Part shown: positions 1 through 8,184 of the stretch, in pieces
Numbering within the stretch: position 1 is the first letter of the stretch
Layout of the letters: the number at the start of each line of letters is the position of its first letter
DNA from: Flavobacteriaceae bacterium Ga0077528
Lineage (GTDB): Bacteria > Bacteroidota > Bacteroidia > Flavobacteriales > Flavobacteriaceae
Assembly: GCA_001464475.1 (NCBI GenBank)
Contig: LNDX01000003.1
Span: forward strand, 186,001-250,000
DNA length: 64,000 nucleotides
Direction of reading: 5' to 3'
Notes under the pieces: generated by a model
Database searches by the model: none
What the model was told of the DNA's origin: nothing
What the model saw: only the letters and a program-made list of their open reading frames with translations
Program-made: the position numbers and the translations under genes

Positions 1-313
1 TATTTGAAACATTTAATTCATAGTGTTCTTTATCAAAATTTATAGTGTCTGGAAGTTTCATTATAAGCTGAATACTATTTGAACTATAAACTTCACTTAT
101 ACTTAAATCTAATCCTGATTTTGATTTAAGTATTTCTTTCAAATATTTTGCTTCAAAAGAATTTCCAGAAGCTTGTATTGTAGTTTTATCATTAAGTACA
201 AAACTTCCTGAGCCTAACTCTACTTGAGAAGGATATGGAATTATAGGTAATTGATTTTGTGAAAAAACAGTGTTGAATATCAATAGTAGTAAAAATAGAA
301 ATTTCTTTTTCAT
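1..313 (-). CDS. Beta-N-acetylhexosaminidase (GH20), N-terminal part, cut by the window edge
   Basis: The reading frame starts at the ATG at 313 and runs open to the window edge, giving about 104 residues. The protein begins with a signal peptide (MKKKFLFLLLLIFNTVFSQ), so it is exported. The mature N-terminus, LPIIPYPSQVELGSGSFVLN, matches the start of the non-catalytic alpha/beta domain (Glycohydro_20b) that precedes the catalytic barrel in GH20 enzymes. Such enzymes release terminal N-acetylglucosamine or N-acetylgalactosamine from chitin-derived or glycoconjugate chains. The catalytic Asp-Glu pair would lie beyond the window and cannot be checked. It is probably transcribed separately from the downstream-reading pyrophosphatase gene, because a strong terminator lies between them. 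Confidence 0.75.
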   Translation of the reverse strand, partial: MKKKFLFLLLLIFNTVFSQNQLPIIPYPSQVELGSGSFVLNDKTTIQASGNSFEAKYLKEILKSKSGLDLSISEVYSSNSIQLIMKLPDTINFDKEHYELNVSN

Positions 314-357
314 GCAATTTTGAATTTATCAATGGCTAAATTTACATAAAAAAAGTC

Positions 358-390
358 AAAAAAAATGCCCCACTTTCGTGAGGCATTTTA
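358..390 (-). terminator. Rho-independent terminator after the membrane pyrophosphatase gene
   Basis: Read on the minus strand, AAAATGCCTCAC pairs with GTGGGGCATTTT across a GAAA tetraloop, with one G-U wobble, and is followed by a run of T. It sits 20 bases past the stop codon of the pyrophosphatase gene. Confidence 0.9.
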
Positions 391-409
391 TATAAAACAT
401 TTTATTCTA

Positions 410-3004
410 TTATTTTAAAGCATCAACTTTAGCTTTTACTTCAGCTTCAGTTCCTTCGATAATTTCTTCAGTTACTTTACCATTGTTTGTTTTAGTGACA
501 GTAGCTTTAACTTTATCATTACTTACTTTTTCCATGATAACTTTAACTGAAATATTTTCTTTTACTTCACCTTTAAATTTACCATTTTCATCGTACATAG
601 CCATACATTTAGCTTTGTCTTCTGCAGAACAACCATTTTTATCGCACATTGCTGCACATTCTTCTTTGGTCATTGTAGCACATTTGCTCATATCACATTT
701 TCCAGCAGCTGCACCTTTAACTTCGCATGAAGCGTTTGTACATCCTTTTTCTTCACACTCTTCTTTGCTCATAGATGCGCATTGTTCAGTTTTAGCACAA
801 CATGAAGCTTTATCAGTTGCTGCACCTACTGTATGCCCACCTAAAATTGGAGCTATTACTAAACCAATTAAACAAGTTAATTTGATTAGGATGTTCATAG
901 ATGGACCTGAAGTATCTTTGAATGGATCACCAACAGTATCTCCAGTTACAGCTGCTTTGTGAGCATCAGAACCTTTGTAAGTCATTTCACCGTTGATTTC
1001 AACACCAGCTTCGAACGATTTTTTAGCATTATCCCAAGCACCACCAGCATTGTTTTGGAACACAGCCCAAAGTACACCAGAAACAGTAACTCCAGCCATA
1101 TAACCACCTAACATTTCAGCGATTAATTGGTTGTTATCTCCGTAAACTAATTTACCCAAAAGTACAATTGCAATTGGAAAACCAATAGTTAAGATTCCTG
1201 GCAACATCATTTCACGTAATGCAGCTTTTGTAGAAATTTCAACACATTTACCATATTCTGGTTTTCCAGTTCCTTCCATAATTCCTGGAATTTCTTTGAA
1301 CTGACGACGTACTTCATAAACCATGTCCATTGCTGCTTTACCTACAGAGTTCATTGCCAATGCAGAGAAAACTACAGGAATCATACCTCCAACAAATAAC
1401 ATTGCTAATACTGGAGCTTTGAAGATGTTGATACCATCAATTCCAGTAAAAGTTACATAAGCAGCAAATAAAGCTAACGATGTTAATGCAGCAGAAGCGA
1501 TTGCAAAACCTTTTCCTGTTGCAGCAGTTGTATTACCAACTGAATCTAAAATATCTGTACGAGTACGAACTTCTTTAGGTAATTCACTCATTTCAGCGAT
1601 TCCACCTGCGTTATCAGAAATTGGTCCGAAAGCGTCAATTGCTAATTGCATTGCAGTTGTTGCCATCATTGCAGAAGCTGCAAGAGCTACACCGTAAAAA
1701 CCAGCGAAAGCATAAGAAGCCCAAATAGCACCAGCAAATAATAATACGGTTGGGAAAGTAGAAATCATACCAGTTGCTAAACCAGCGATTACGTTAGTTC
1801 CTGCACCTGTTGAAGATTTTTGTACGATTGCCAAAACTGGTTTTGTACCTAAACCTGTGTAATATTCAGTTACAGAAGAGATAACTCCACCAACTACTAA
1901 ACCTACAATTGTTGCATAGAAAACTCTCATTGAAGAAATTTCTTTTAATCCTTCACCGTAGAATTCCATTTGCATTACTTCTGGCAACATATATTTTACC
2001 AAAGCAAAACATGAAACAGCTGTTAACGCGATAGAAACCCAGTTTCCAACGTTTAAAGCACCTTGAACTTGTTTTTCTTTAGCATCATCACTTGATATTT
2101 TCACTAACATAGTACCGATGATTGAGAATAAGATTCCGAAACCAGCTATAGCCATTGGTAATAAAATTGGTCCGATTCCACCGAAAGCGTCTTCTATTTT
2201 ACCACCCATGTCTTTAATTACGTAGTTTCCAAGAACCATTGCAGCAAGAACTGTAGCCACATAAGAACCAAATAAATCGGCACCCATACCAGCAACGTCT
2301 CCAACGTTATCTCCAACGTTATCTGCAATTGTAGCAGGATTTCTTGGATCATCTTCTGGAATACCAGCTTCTACTTTACCTACTAAGTCAGCACCAACAT
2401 CGGCAGCTTTTGTATAAATACCACCACCAACACGAGCAAACAAAGCAATAGATTCTGCTCCAAGAGAGAAACCAGCTAGAGTTTCAAGAACGATAGTCAT
2501 GTCTTCTGTAGAAGTCCAAACACCTTTCATGAAATATTGGAATAATATAATAAAGAAACCTGTTAAACCAAGAACTGCTAAACCAGCAACTCCAAGTCCC
2601 ATAACAGTTCCACCACCAAAAGAAACTTTTAATGCTTGTGGTAAACTAGTACGAGCAGCTTGTGTAGTTCTTACGTTAGTTTTTGTGGCAATTTTCATTC
2701 CCATGTTTCCTGCTAAAGCTGAAAAGAAAGCTCCAAAAATAAAAGCCACAACAATTAATATGTGTGTTGTTGGAACTATAAATGAAATTCCAGCTAACAC
2801 AATACTTGCTCCGACTACGAAGAAAGCTAATAATCTGTATTCTGCTTTTAGGAAAGCTAATGCACCTTCATAAATGTAATCTGAAATTTCTTTCATTTTT
2901 CCATCTCCAGCGTCTTGTTTTAATACCCAAGATCTTTTGATTGCCATAAAAGCTAATCCTATTAATGCCATGACTATTGGCACATAAATCATAAATTCAT
3001 TCAT
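410..3004 (-). CDS. hppA: Membrane-bound ion-translocating pyrophosphatase with cysteine-rich C-terminal extension
   Basis: This integral membrane enzyme couples hydrolysis of pyrophosphate to H+ or Na+ export across the inner membrane. Residues 1-729 look like a complete M-PPase with many membrane helices. The pyrophosphate-binding loop region is at 201-248 (DVGADLVGKVEAG, then DNVGDNVGDVAGMGADLFGS). GNTTAATGKG at 490-499 has Ala494 and Gly497 where potassium-independent enzymes carry Lys and Thr, so I infer a K+-dependent enzyme; the pumped ion cannot be decided by eye. Residues 730-864 are an unusual tail with 12 cysteines, followed by a charged, cysteine-free segment. The family is usually about 670-770 residues, so 864 is long. 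Soluble pyrophosphatase is encoded just upstream. A TATGTTTG -7 element precedes the start. Confidence 0.95.
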   Translation of the reverse strand: MNEFMIYVPIVMALIGLAFMAIKRSWVLKQDAGDGKMKEISDYIYEGALAFLKAEYRLLAFFVVGASIVLAGISFIVPTTHILIVVAFIFGAFFSALAGNMGMKIATKTNVRTTQAARTSLPQALKVSFGGGTVMGLGVAGLAVLGLTGFFIILFQYFMKGVWTSTEDMTIVLETLAGFSLGAESIALFARVGGGIYTKAADVGADLVGKVEAGIPEDDPRNPATIADNVGDNVGDVAGMGADLFGSYVATVLAAMVLGNYVIKDMGGKIEDAFGGIGPILLPMAIAGFGILFSIIGTMLVKISSDDAKEKQVQGALNVGNWVSIALTAVSCFALVKYMLPEVMQMEFYGEGLKEISSMRVFYATIVGLVVGGVISSVTEYYTGLGTKPVLAIVQKSSTGAGTNVIAGLATGMISTFPTVLLFAGAIWASYAFAGFYGVALAASAMMATTAMQLAIDAFGPISDNAGGIAEMSELPKEVRTRTDILDSVGNTTAATGKGFAIASAALTSLALFAAYVTFTGIDGINIFKAPVLAMLFVGGMIPVVFSALAMNSVGKAAMDMVYEVRRQFKEIPGIMEGTGKPEYGKCVEISTKAALREMMLPGILTIGFPIAIVLLGKLVYGDNNQLIAEMLGGYMAGVTVSGVLWAVFQNNAGGAWDNAKKSFEAGVEINGEMTYKGSDAHKAAVTGDTVGDPFKDTSGPSMNILIKLTCLIGLVIAPILGGHTVGAATDKASCCAKTEQCASMSKEECEEKGCTNASCEVKGAAAGKCDMSKCATMTKEECAAMCDKNGCSAEDKAKCMAMYDENGKFKGEVKENISVKVIMEKVSNDKVKATVTKTNNGKVTEEIIEGTEAEVKAKVDALK

Positions 3005-3056
3005 AATAAACTAATTAGATAGGTTGTTAATGTTTGTTACTATTTATTAATGTTAA

Positions 3057-3064
3057 CAAACATA
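3057..3064 (-). promoter_or_regulatory. Possible -7 element (TATGTTTG) for hppA
   Basis: On the minus strand TATGTTTG matches the Bacteroidota -7 consensus TAnnTTTG, about 53 bases before the start codon. I see no TTG at the expected -33 distance, and the site lies right after the ppa terminator. Confidence 0.4.
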
Positions 3065-3065
3065 T

Positions 3066-3104
3066 AAAAAAAAAGACAATTTAAATTTATCTAAATTGTC
3101 TTTT
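3066..3104 (-). terminator. Terminator after ppa
   Basis: A perfect 13-bp inverted repeat (AAAAGACAATTTA and its complement) with an 8-base loop is followed on the minus strand by a T run. It lies 14 bases past the ppa stop codon and separates ppa from hppA. Confidence 0.85.
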
Positions 3105-3117
3105 ATTAATAATGTTA

Positions 3118-3651
3118 TTAACTTTTTATACTGAATAATCCTTTTGGTCTATCAGGGATTGCTTCAAAACGATCTACACATTCTCTAATGATTCTGTAGG
3201 CTTCTTTAACATCACCCCAACCTTCTACATCTACTTGCTTGTTTTCTAAATCTTTATAAACTTGAAAGAAATGCTCAATTTCCTTTAACAAGTGTGGATT
3301 GATATCAGATAAATTTTCTAAAGTATTCCATATTGGATCAGAAACAGGAACACAAATTATTTTCTCATCTGGGCCTTTATCATCAGCCATATGGAAAACT
3401 CCTATAGGTTTTACTTCGATTACACAACCAGGAAATGTTGGTTCGTTAATTAAAACTAATACATCTAACGGATCGCCGTCTAATGCTAATGTTTGAGGAA
3501 TAAATCCATAATCTGCTGGATACATCATTGATGAAAATAACATTCTATCAAAACGCATTCTTTTTATAGCAAAATCATATTCATATTTATTTCTACTTCC
3601 TCTTGGAATTTCGATTAAAACATCGAATGTTTTCAATTTATCTGCAGTCAT
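3118..3651 (-). CDS. ppa: Inorganic pyrophosphatase, soluble family I
   Basis: This cytoplasmic enzyme splits pyrophosphate made by biosynthetic reactions into two phosphates, pulling those reactions forward. The 177-residue length fits bacterial family I enzymes. The signature DGDPLDVLVL supplies the metal-binding aspartates, and YPADYGFIPQTLALDGDPLD and the IPRGSRNKYEY segment (substrate-binding Lys/Arg) are all present. It starts at an ATG 25 bases downstream of a near-perfect promoter and ends before a strong hairpin, so it is probably a single-gene transcript. Its neighbour downstream is the ion-pumping pyrophosphatase, so the cell has both a heat-dissipating and an energy-conserving route for pyrophosphate. 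Confidence 0.96.
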   Translation of the reverse strand: MTADKLKTFDVLIEIPRGSRNKYEYDFAIKRMRFDRMLFSSMMYPADYGFIPQTLALDGDPLDVLVLINEPTFPGCVIEVKPIGVFHMADDKGPDEKIICVPVSDPIWNTLENLSDINPHLLKEIEHFFQVYKDLENKQVDVEGWGDVKEAYRIIRECVDRFEAIPDRPKGLFSIKS

Positions 3652-3676
3652 TTTACTTTCTTTTTTTTAAGGGTCG

Positions 3677-3705
3677 CAAAGGTAAGTAATAAAAGAAAAA
3701 AGCAA
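3677..3705 (-). promoter_or_regulatory. Bacteroidota-type promoter for ppa
   Basis: On the minus strand, TTG (3705-3703) is followed after 18 bases by TACCTTTG (3684-3677). This fits the flavobacterial consensus TTG-N17-23-TAnnTTTG exactly, 25 bases upstream of the ppa start codon. Confidence 0.8.
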
Positions 3706-3723
3706 AAGAAATGTATAGTAAAT

Positions 3724-4323
3724 TTACAATTTAATTTTGTTCCTTTTAACCAAATAATAATGCCAAATAACAAATGATGCGAAGGTTCGATAAGGCTTCC
3801 AATGATTAGAAACTTGTTCCATTTCTTCTAGTGATTGACAATTATACAATTCTATTAATGTGTTTTTAATTGCGATATCGCCAAGCGGTACAACATCTGG
3901 TGACTGAAGACAAAACATTAAATAAACTTCAATACTCCAATTTCCGACTCCTTTGACTTTGATTAATTCTTGTCGGATTTGCTGTTCGGATTTGGATGAA
4001 AAGCTATCAAAATTAATTTCGTTGGAAAGTACTTTGGATGCTAAATCTTTGATATAAACTATTTTTTGTCGAGATAAACCGCATGATTTTAATTCATCAT
4101 CTGAAGAATAATAGATGTTTTCTGGTGTGATTTTCTTGAAATAATTTTCTAGTTTAACATAACATGCTTTGGCAGATTCTATTGAAACTTGTTGCTCAAG
4201 AATAATATGACACATCGAAGCAAATCCTTCTTGGCGCTTTTGAATAATTGGATGACCGTAAGTATCAAGAATAAATTTTAAAGTTTCATCTTTAGAAGTC
4301 AGAAATTCAACAACTTGCTCCAT
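3724..4323 (-). CDS. DNA-3-methyladenine glycosylase, AlkA-like HhH-GPD protein
   Basis: This 199-residue protein belongs to the helix-hairpin-helix/GPD glycosylases, which flip out and excise damaged, typically alkylated, bases. The hairpin is LIKVKGVGNWSIEVYLMF, with the KGVG-W pattern typical of AlkA types, and the following VPLGDIAIKNTL provides the expected catalytic aspartate. It lacks the four-cysteine iron-sulfur loop of endonuclease III, which argues for the AlkA/MAG branch. It is shorter than E. coli AlkA (282 residues), having no N-terminal TBP-like domain. It lies 21 bases downstream of the DUF5686 gene and may be co-transcribed with it. Confidence 0.82.
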   Translation of the reverse strand: MEQVVEFLTSKDETLKFILDTYGHPIIQKRQEGFASMCHIILEQQVSIESAKACYVKLENYFKKITPENIYYSSDDELKSCGLSRQKIVYIKDLASKVLSNEINFDSFSSKSEQQIRQELIKVKGVGNWSIEVYLMFCLQSPDVVPLGDIAIKNTLIELYNCQSLEEMEQVSNHWKPYRTFASFVIWHYYLVKRNKIKL

Positions 4324-4344
4324 AATTAAAGAAACTAGATTGAA

Positions 4345-6831
4345 TTAAAAATAGAAACCAAATTCTCCTTTAATTGTAAAATTATTTGTTCCTGGAATGT
4401 CTCTGTAATTTCCTCTCCAGCTAGCATCAATTCGGAAAACTTTAAATATGTTTCCGATTCCTACACTGTATTCCCAATAAGGTTGCTTTGGTGCTTTGTA
4501 TACTAATCCTGAGGCATTAATTAATTGATTTTCATTGGAAATAGAACCATAAACTCCTCTTACTCCAATAATTTCTCTCCAATTAAGTTTTCGCATCAAT
4601 GGAATTCTAGATAGTAATCTTCCTTGAAAATTATGATCCCATTGTAAAGTAGCATATTCGTCGGAAACAAACTCGTAAAAATTTAAATTATTAAAGGTGT
4701 TGCCAATAATGAAATAAGTTTGATTTCCGGGAATTACACTCATCAATCCAAGTGGCACTTGTCCGAAAGTTTTACCTAGTTCCATAGTTAAGTTTGTTCT
4801 TCCTAATGGTCCTATTGTTATTGGTTGTTTATAATATAATTGTAGTTTACTATAATCAAAATCACTATCTATTAATCCTTTAAATCCTTGACTGTAATTT
4901 ACAAAAAAGCGACTATACGGACTATCTACATTAAGACGTTCTACTCCGTAACCTACTGTTTTTCGTCCAGGAGTATATTCTACTTGAAGATTAACCTCAG
5001 ATTGTTTTACTTCACTTTTAGTTGTTGTATAAGTATCATCAGAATAATAATCTAAACTAAATGTTGGTGAAGCTGATTCTAGAGTTCGATAAGAAAATCC
5101 TGTTTTAAAAATTAAATTTTTTATAGGCTCTATTTCAACAGAAGCCATGGTAAGATTGATATTAGTTAATTTTCCATTATTCCCAGAAGCAAATAAAGCA
5201 GAAGATGCAAAACTTCTTCCTAAAACATCATTTGTTGTTGTTAAACTGGCTCCAATTTGCTCTACATCTCTTCTATTTCCGGCCTCAACAATAATTCGTC
5301 TTTTAGAATCCACCATCCATTTTCCTGACAAACCATATTTGAATTTATTATCATCAAATCCGTAAGCAGTATAACCTTGGAAACGCCATTTATCGTTTGG
5401 TCCGAAATAGGTTCTTCCACCAACACGAACACGAATTCCTTCTACAACATTAAATCCGAATGTTGAAAAAATAGGTCCGAAATCTATATTCCCTTTTTGT
5501 ATATATCCGCTTCCTAAAATGGTAACAAGATTATACATTTGCTTGAATTTTTTAACCGTTTTTAAGGTATCAAGCATTTTGTACACTCCAATTTCATCTT
5601 TATTTAGTTTCTCAAATCGGTTTTCTTCCCAATATTCATCTGACTTGGTGTAAACTGCATTATCAATAAAATTGACTTCTTCTTTATAAAACTTATCAGG
5701 TTTTACTTCGTTAAATTTATGATTTCTCACTAAAGTTGTTCGTTTTCCATAAACACCTTTAGATTCTTCTTTTTTGTTGATTGCAAAATCTGACATCATG
5801 TAATCTCTTGTAAGGAGAAAAACAGAATCACTTACTACTTCAAATTCTTGCTCAATATAAATATCTTTTACCCAGTTAATATTAGCACTTTTAGAAACTG
5901 CCATATTGATGGTTTTGATAGCATAAGTAGAATCATTAACCCAAAAATCTCCTTTAAAAGTTAATTCATTTTTTCTTCTTGGATAAAACACAATGTTGTA
6001 ACACCATTTATTATCAATAAAGGAGCTGTCTCTTAATACATAATTATAAACATCTATCCCAGTTGTTGATAATGGACTTGTAAAGCTTTTATCAAAAAAA
6101 GTTAAGTGATTATTATAGATATTGTAATCGTTGTAAAGGTCTTTAATGAAAGTGTTTACACCATCTCCATTTCCTAAACCTGAGTTTTTATTGGCTTTGA
6201 TAATTGATTTTTCCTTCTTTAATTTATTATCACCATAGACATCATACATAGATTCGTTGATAAAAATAGGCAAATAGGTTTTCCCTGTAACTTTAGAAGT
6301 ATCTACTTTATTGAAAACAAACTCCATTCCTTTGAAGATTTTTTGCTTCATAAAAGCACTATCTATGGTATTCAAATCAAATTCAACTTTCTCGTATTTT
6401 TCGTATTGATATTGATCAAACATACGCAAGCCATTCTTTCTTTTTCTTTCCCAAATTTTTCTCAGAATATCTAATGCTGGATTATTTTTCTTTGATGTTT
6501 TTCCTTTGTAAATAACAACTTCTTGCAACATTTCCTCTTCATTCAAAACCACTTTCATGTTGTAAGTCACCAGCTTTTCTAAATCCACATCTTTAGTAGT
6601 AAAACCAACGAAAGCTACTACTAATGTTGTATAATTTTTTGATGATTCTAAGTAAAACTTACCGTTTTCATCACTAACAGTTCCTTCGTTAGAACCTTTA
6701 AACACGATATTTGCATAGGAAACTGGTTGGTTTTTCTTATCAACAACAACTCCACTTACTTTTGTTTGAGAAAAAACAAAAGAAGAAAAAAGAAGAAAAA
6801 GAACTATAGAAAAAGATATTTTTTTAAGCAT
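4345..6831 (-). CDS. DUF5686 outer-membrane protein with carboxypeptidase-like regulatory domain
   Basis: I place the start at the ATG at 6831 (828 residues), because it gives a proper signal peptide (MLKKISFSIVLFLLFSSFVFSQ). An upstream ATG at 6873 falls inside the pdhB terminator hairpin. After the signal comes a CarboxypepD_reg-like beta-sandwich (VSGVVVDKKNQPVSYANIVF, about mature residues 5-80), as found in TonB-dependent receptors. Next is the DUF5686 region beginning NPALDILRKIWERKRKNG. The C-terminal third is rich in alternating beta-strand patterns and ends in GEFGFYF, as expected of an outer-membrane barrel. Function is unknown; the family is widespread in Bacteroidota. No plug domain of a TonB receptor is visible. 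Confidence 0.8.
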   Translation of the reverse strand: MLKKISFSIVLFLLFSSFVFSQTKVSGVVVDKKNQPVSYANIVFKGSNEGTVSDENGKFYLESSKNYTTLVVAFVGFTTKDVDLEKLVTYNMKVVLNEEEMLQEVVIYKGKTSKKNNPALDILRKIWERKRKNGLRMFDQYQYEKYEKVEFDLNTIDSAFMKQKIFKGMEFVFNKVDTSKVTGKTYLPIFINESMYDVYGDNKLKKEKSIIKANKNSGLGNGDGVNTFIKDLYNDYNIYNNHLTFFDKSFTSPLSTTGIDVYNYVLRDSSFIDNKWCYNIVFYPRRKNELTFKGDFWVNDSTYAIKTINMAVSKSANINWVKDIYIEQEFEVVSDSVFLLTRDYMMSDFAINKKEESKGVYGKRTTLVRNHKFNEVKPDKFYKEEVNFIDNAVYTKSDEYWEENRFEKLNKDEIGVYKMLDTLKTVKKFKQMYNLVTILGSGYIQKGNIDFGPIFSTFGFNVVEGIRVRVGGRTYFGPNDKWRFQGYTAYGFDDNKFKYGLSGKWMVDSKRRIIVEAGNRRDVEQIGASLTTTNDVLGRSFASSALFASGNNGKLTNINLTMASVEIEPIKNLIFKTGFSYRTLESASPTFSLDYYSDDTYTTTKSEVKQSEVNLQVEYTPGRKTVGYGVERLNVDSPYSRFFVNYSQGFKGLIDSDFDYSKLQLYYKQPITIGPLGRTNLTMELGKTFGQVPLGLMSVIPGNQTYFIIGNTFNNLNFYEFVSDEYATLQWDHNFQGRLLSRIPLMRKLNWREIIGVRGVYGSISNENQLINASGLVYKAPKQPYWEYSVGIGNIFKVFRIDASWRGNYRDIPGTNNFTIKGEFGFYF

Positions 6832-6854
6832 AATACTATTTGCGAATTTTTGGT

Positions 6855-6892
6855 AAAAAAAAAGCTTCATCAAGATTTCTCCGATGAAGCTT
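6855..6892 (-). terminator. Terminator after pdhB
   Basis: Minus-strand hairpin with 10-bp perfect arms (AAGCTTCATC and its complement) around an 11-base loop, followed by a T tract. It lies 18 bases beyond the pdhB stop and overlaps the false 5' extension of the DUF5686 frame. Confidence 0.85.
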
Positions 6893-6910
6893 CAAATATA
6901 ATAGATTATA

Positions 6911-7888
6911 TTATTTGTACATTACTTTTTTTACTGCTTTAACAACATCTTGCGCATTTGGCAACCATTCTTTCAATAAAGTTGGTGAATATGGCGCAGG
7001 AGTATCAGCAGTTGTGATTCTTTGAACTGGCGCATCAAGGAAGTCGAATGCTTTATCTTGAACCATATAAGTGATTTCAGAAGCAACACTAGCAAAAGGC
7101 CAAGCTTCTTCAAGAACTACTAAACGATTTGTTTTCTTCACAGAATTGATAATCGCATCATAGTCCATTGGGCGAACCGTTCTTAAGTCGATAATTTCAC
7201 AAGAAATTCCTTCTTTAGCTAATTCGTCAGCAGCAATGAAAGCTTCTTTGATGATTTTACCAAAAGAAACGATAGTTACATCAGTTCCTTCTCTTTTAAT
7301 ATCGGCAACTCCTAATGGAATAATGTATTCACCATCTGGCACTTCACCTTTGTCACCATACATTTGTTCTGATTCCATGAAAATAACTGGATCATTATCA
7401 CGAATTGCTGCTTTCAATAAACCTTTAGCATCATAAACAGTGGATGGAACTACAACTTTTAAACCTGGCGTATTAGCAAACCAATTTTCAAAAGCTTGTG
7501 AGTGTGTTGCTCCTAATTGTCCGGCAGAAGCTGTTGGCCCACGAAAAACCATTGGCATTGGAAATTGTCCAGCCGACATCTGACGCATTTTAGCAGCATT
7601 ATTTATAATTTGGTCAATTCCAACTAATGAAAAGTTGAAGGTCATGTATTCTACAATAGGACGACAACCGTTCATAGCTGAACCAACTGCAATTCCTGCA
7701 AAACCTAACTCAGCAATAGGAGTATCAATCACTCTTTTTGGACCGAATTCGTCAAGCATTCCTTTTGATGCTTTGTAAGCACCATTATATTCGGCAACTT
7801 CTTCACCCATTAAATATACGGCTTCATCGCGACGCATTTCTTCACTCATCGCTTCGGCAATCGCTTCTCTAAATTGTATCGTTCTCAT
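6911..7888 (-). CDS. pdhB: Pyruvate dehydrogenase E1 component, beta subunit
   Basis: This is the beta subunit of the thiamine-diphosphate-dependent E1 of the pyruvate dehydrogenase complex, which decarboxylates pyruvate and passes the acetyl group to lipoyl-E2. The 325 residues cover the pyrimidine-binding fold (MGEEVAEYNGAYKASKGML, with the Glu that activates the cofactor) and the C-terminal transketolase domain (IIDLRTVRPMDYDAI, LEEAWPFASVASEI). It resembles the 2-oxoacid dehydrogenase beta family generally, but closeness to PdhB/mitochondrial PDHB features favours pyruvate over branched-chain substrates. The alpha and E2 genes are not adjacent, so the subunit is encoded as a single gene with its own -7 element and terminator. 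Confidence 0.93.
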   Translation of the reverse strand: MRTIQFREAIAEAMSEEMRRDEAVYLMGEEVAEYNGAYKASKGMLDEFGPKRVIDTPIAELGFAGIAVGSAMNGCRPIVEYMTFNFSLVGIDQIINNAAKMRQMSAGQFPMPMVFRGPTASAGQLGATHSQAFENWFANTPGLKVVVPSTVYDAKGLLKAAIRDNDPVIFMESEQMYGDKGEVPDGEYIIPLGVADIKREGTDVTIVSFGKIIKEAFIAADELAKEGISCEIIDLRTVRPMDYDAIINSVKKTNRLVVLEEAWPFASVASEITYMVQDKAFDFLDAPVQRITTADTPAPYSPTLLKEWLPNAQDVVKAVKKVMYK

Positions 7889-7920
7889 ATATATTGTTTC
7901 TTAAAATCTATTTAGGATAG

Positions 7921-7928
7921 CAAAAGTA
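7921..7928 (-). promoter_or_regulatory. -7 element (TACTTTTG) for pdhB
   Basis: Exact TAnnTTTG match on the minus strand, 32 bases before the pdhB start codon. No clear TTG stands at the -33 distance. Confidence 0.55.
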
Positions 7929-7938
7929 AAAATTTTAT

Positions 7939-7979
7939 TTAGATTATTGGATATTTAGATTGGTAGATTATTAGATTTA
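7939..7979. repeat. Degenerate tandem TAGATTATTGGAT-like repeat
   Basis: The stretch contains three near-copies of TAGATTrTTrGAT-type words in the divergent gap between pdhB and the lipoprotein gene. It resembles other short AT-rich tandem tracts in this window. The rest of the 296-base gap (7889-8184) shows only the pdhB -7 element. Confidence 0.45.
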
Positions 7980-8184
7980 CTATTTTGTTTTTAACGAAAA
8001 CGATGTAATGTATTATTTTAATTGCTTGAATAACATTTAAACTGATTACTCAGAAAATTTCATTCACTCAAAAAATCAAAAAAGAAAACTTTAATTAAGT
8101 GATTAATTTGTTAGATTTGTTTTGATTTAGAATTTTGGCACGGATTATAAATCAGTTCAATCGGTTTATATTAAATTTTAAAAA

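Noticed and set aside
483-962. Long open frame on the plus strand opposite the hppA 3' end
   Set aside because: It is antisense to a clear M-PPase gene, has no recognisable domain and a composition that mirrors the cysteine/lysine-rich tail; treated as a shadow.
8135-8150. TTGGCACGGATT, similar to the -24 half of a sigma-54 promoter, upstream of the orphan lipoprotein
   Set aside because: The -12 half (TTGC at the fixed spacing) is absent, so the match is only half a site.
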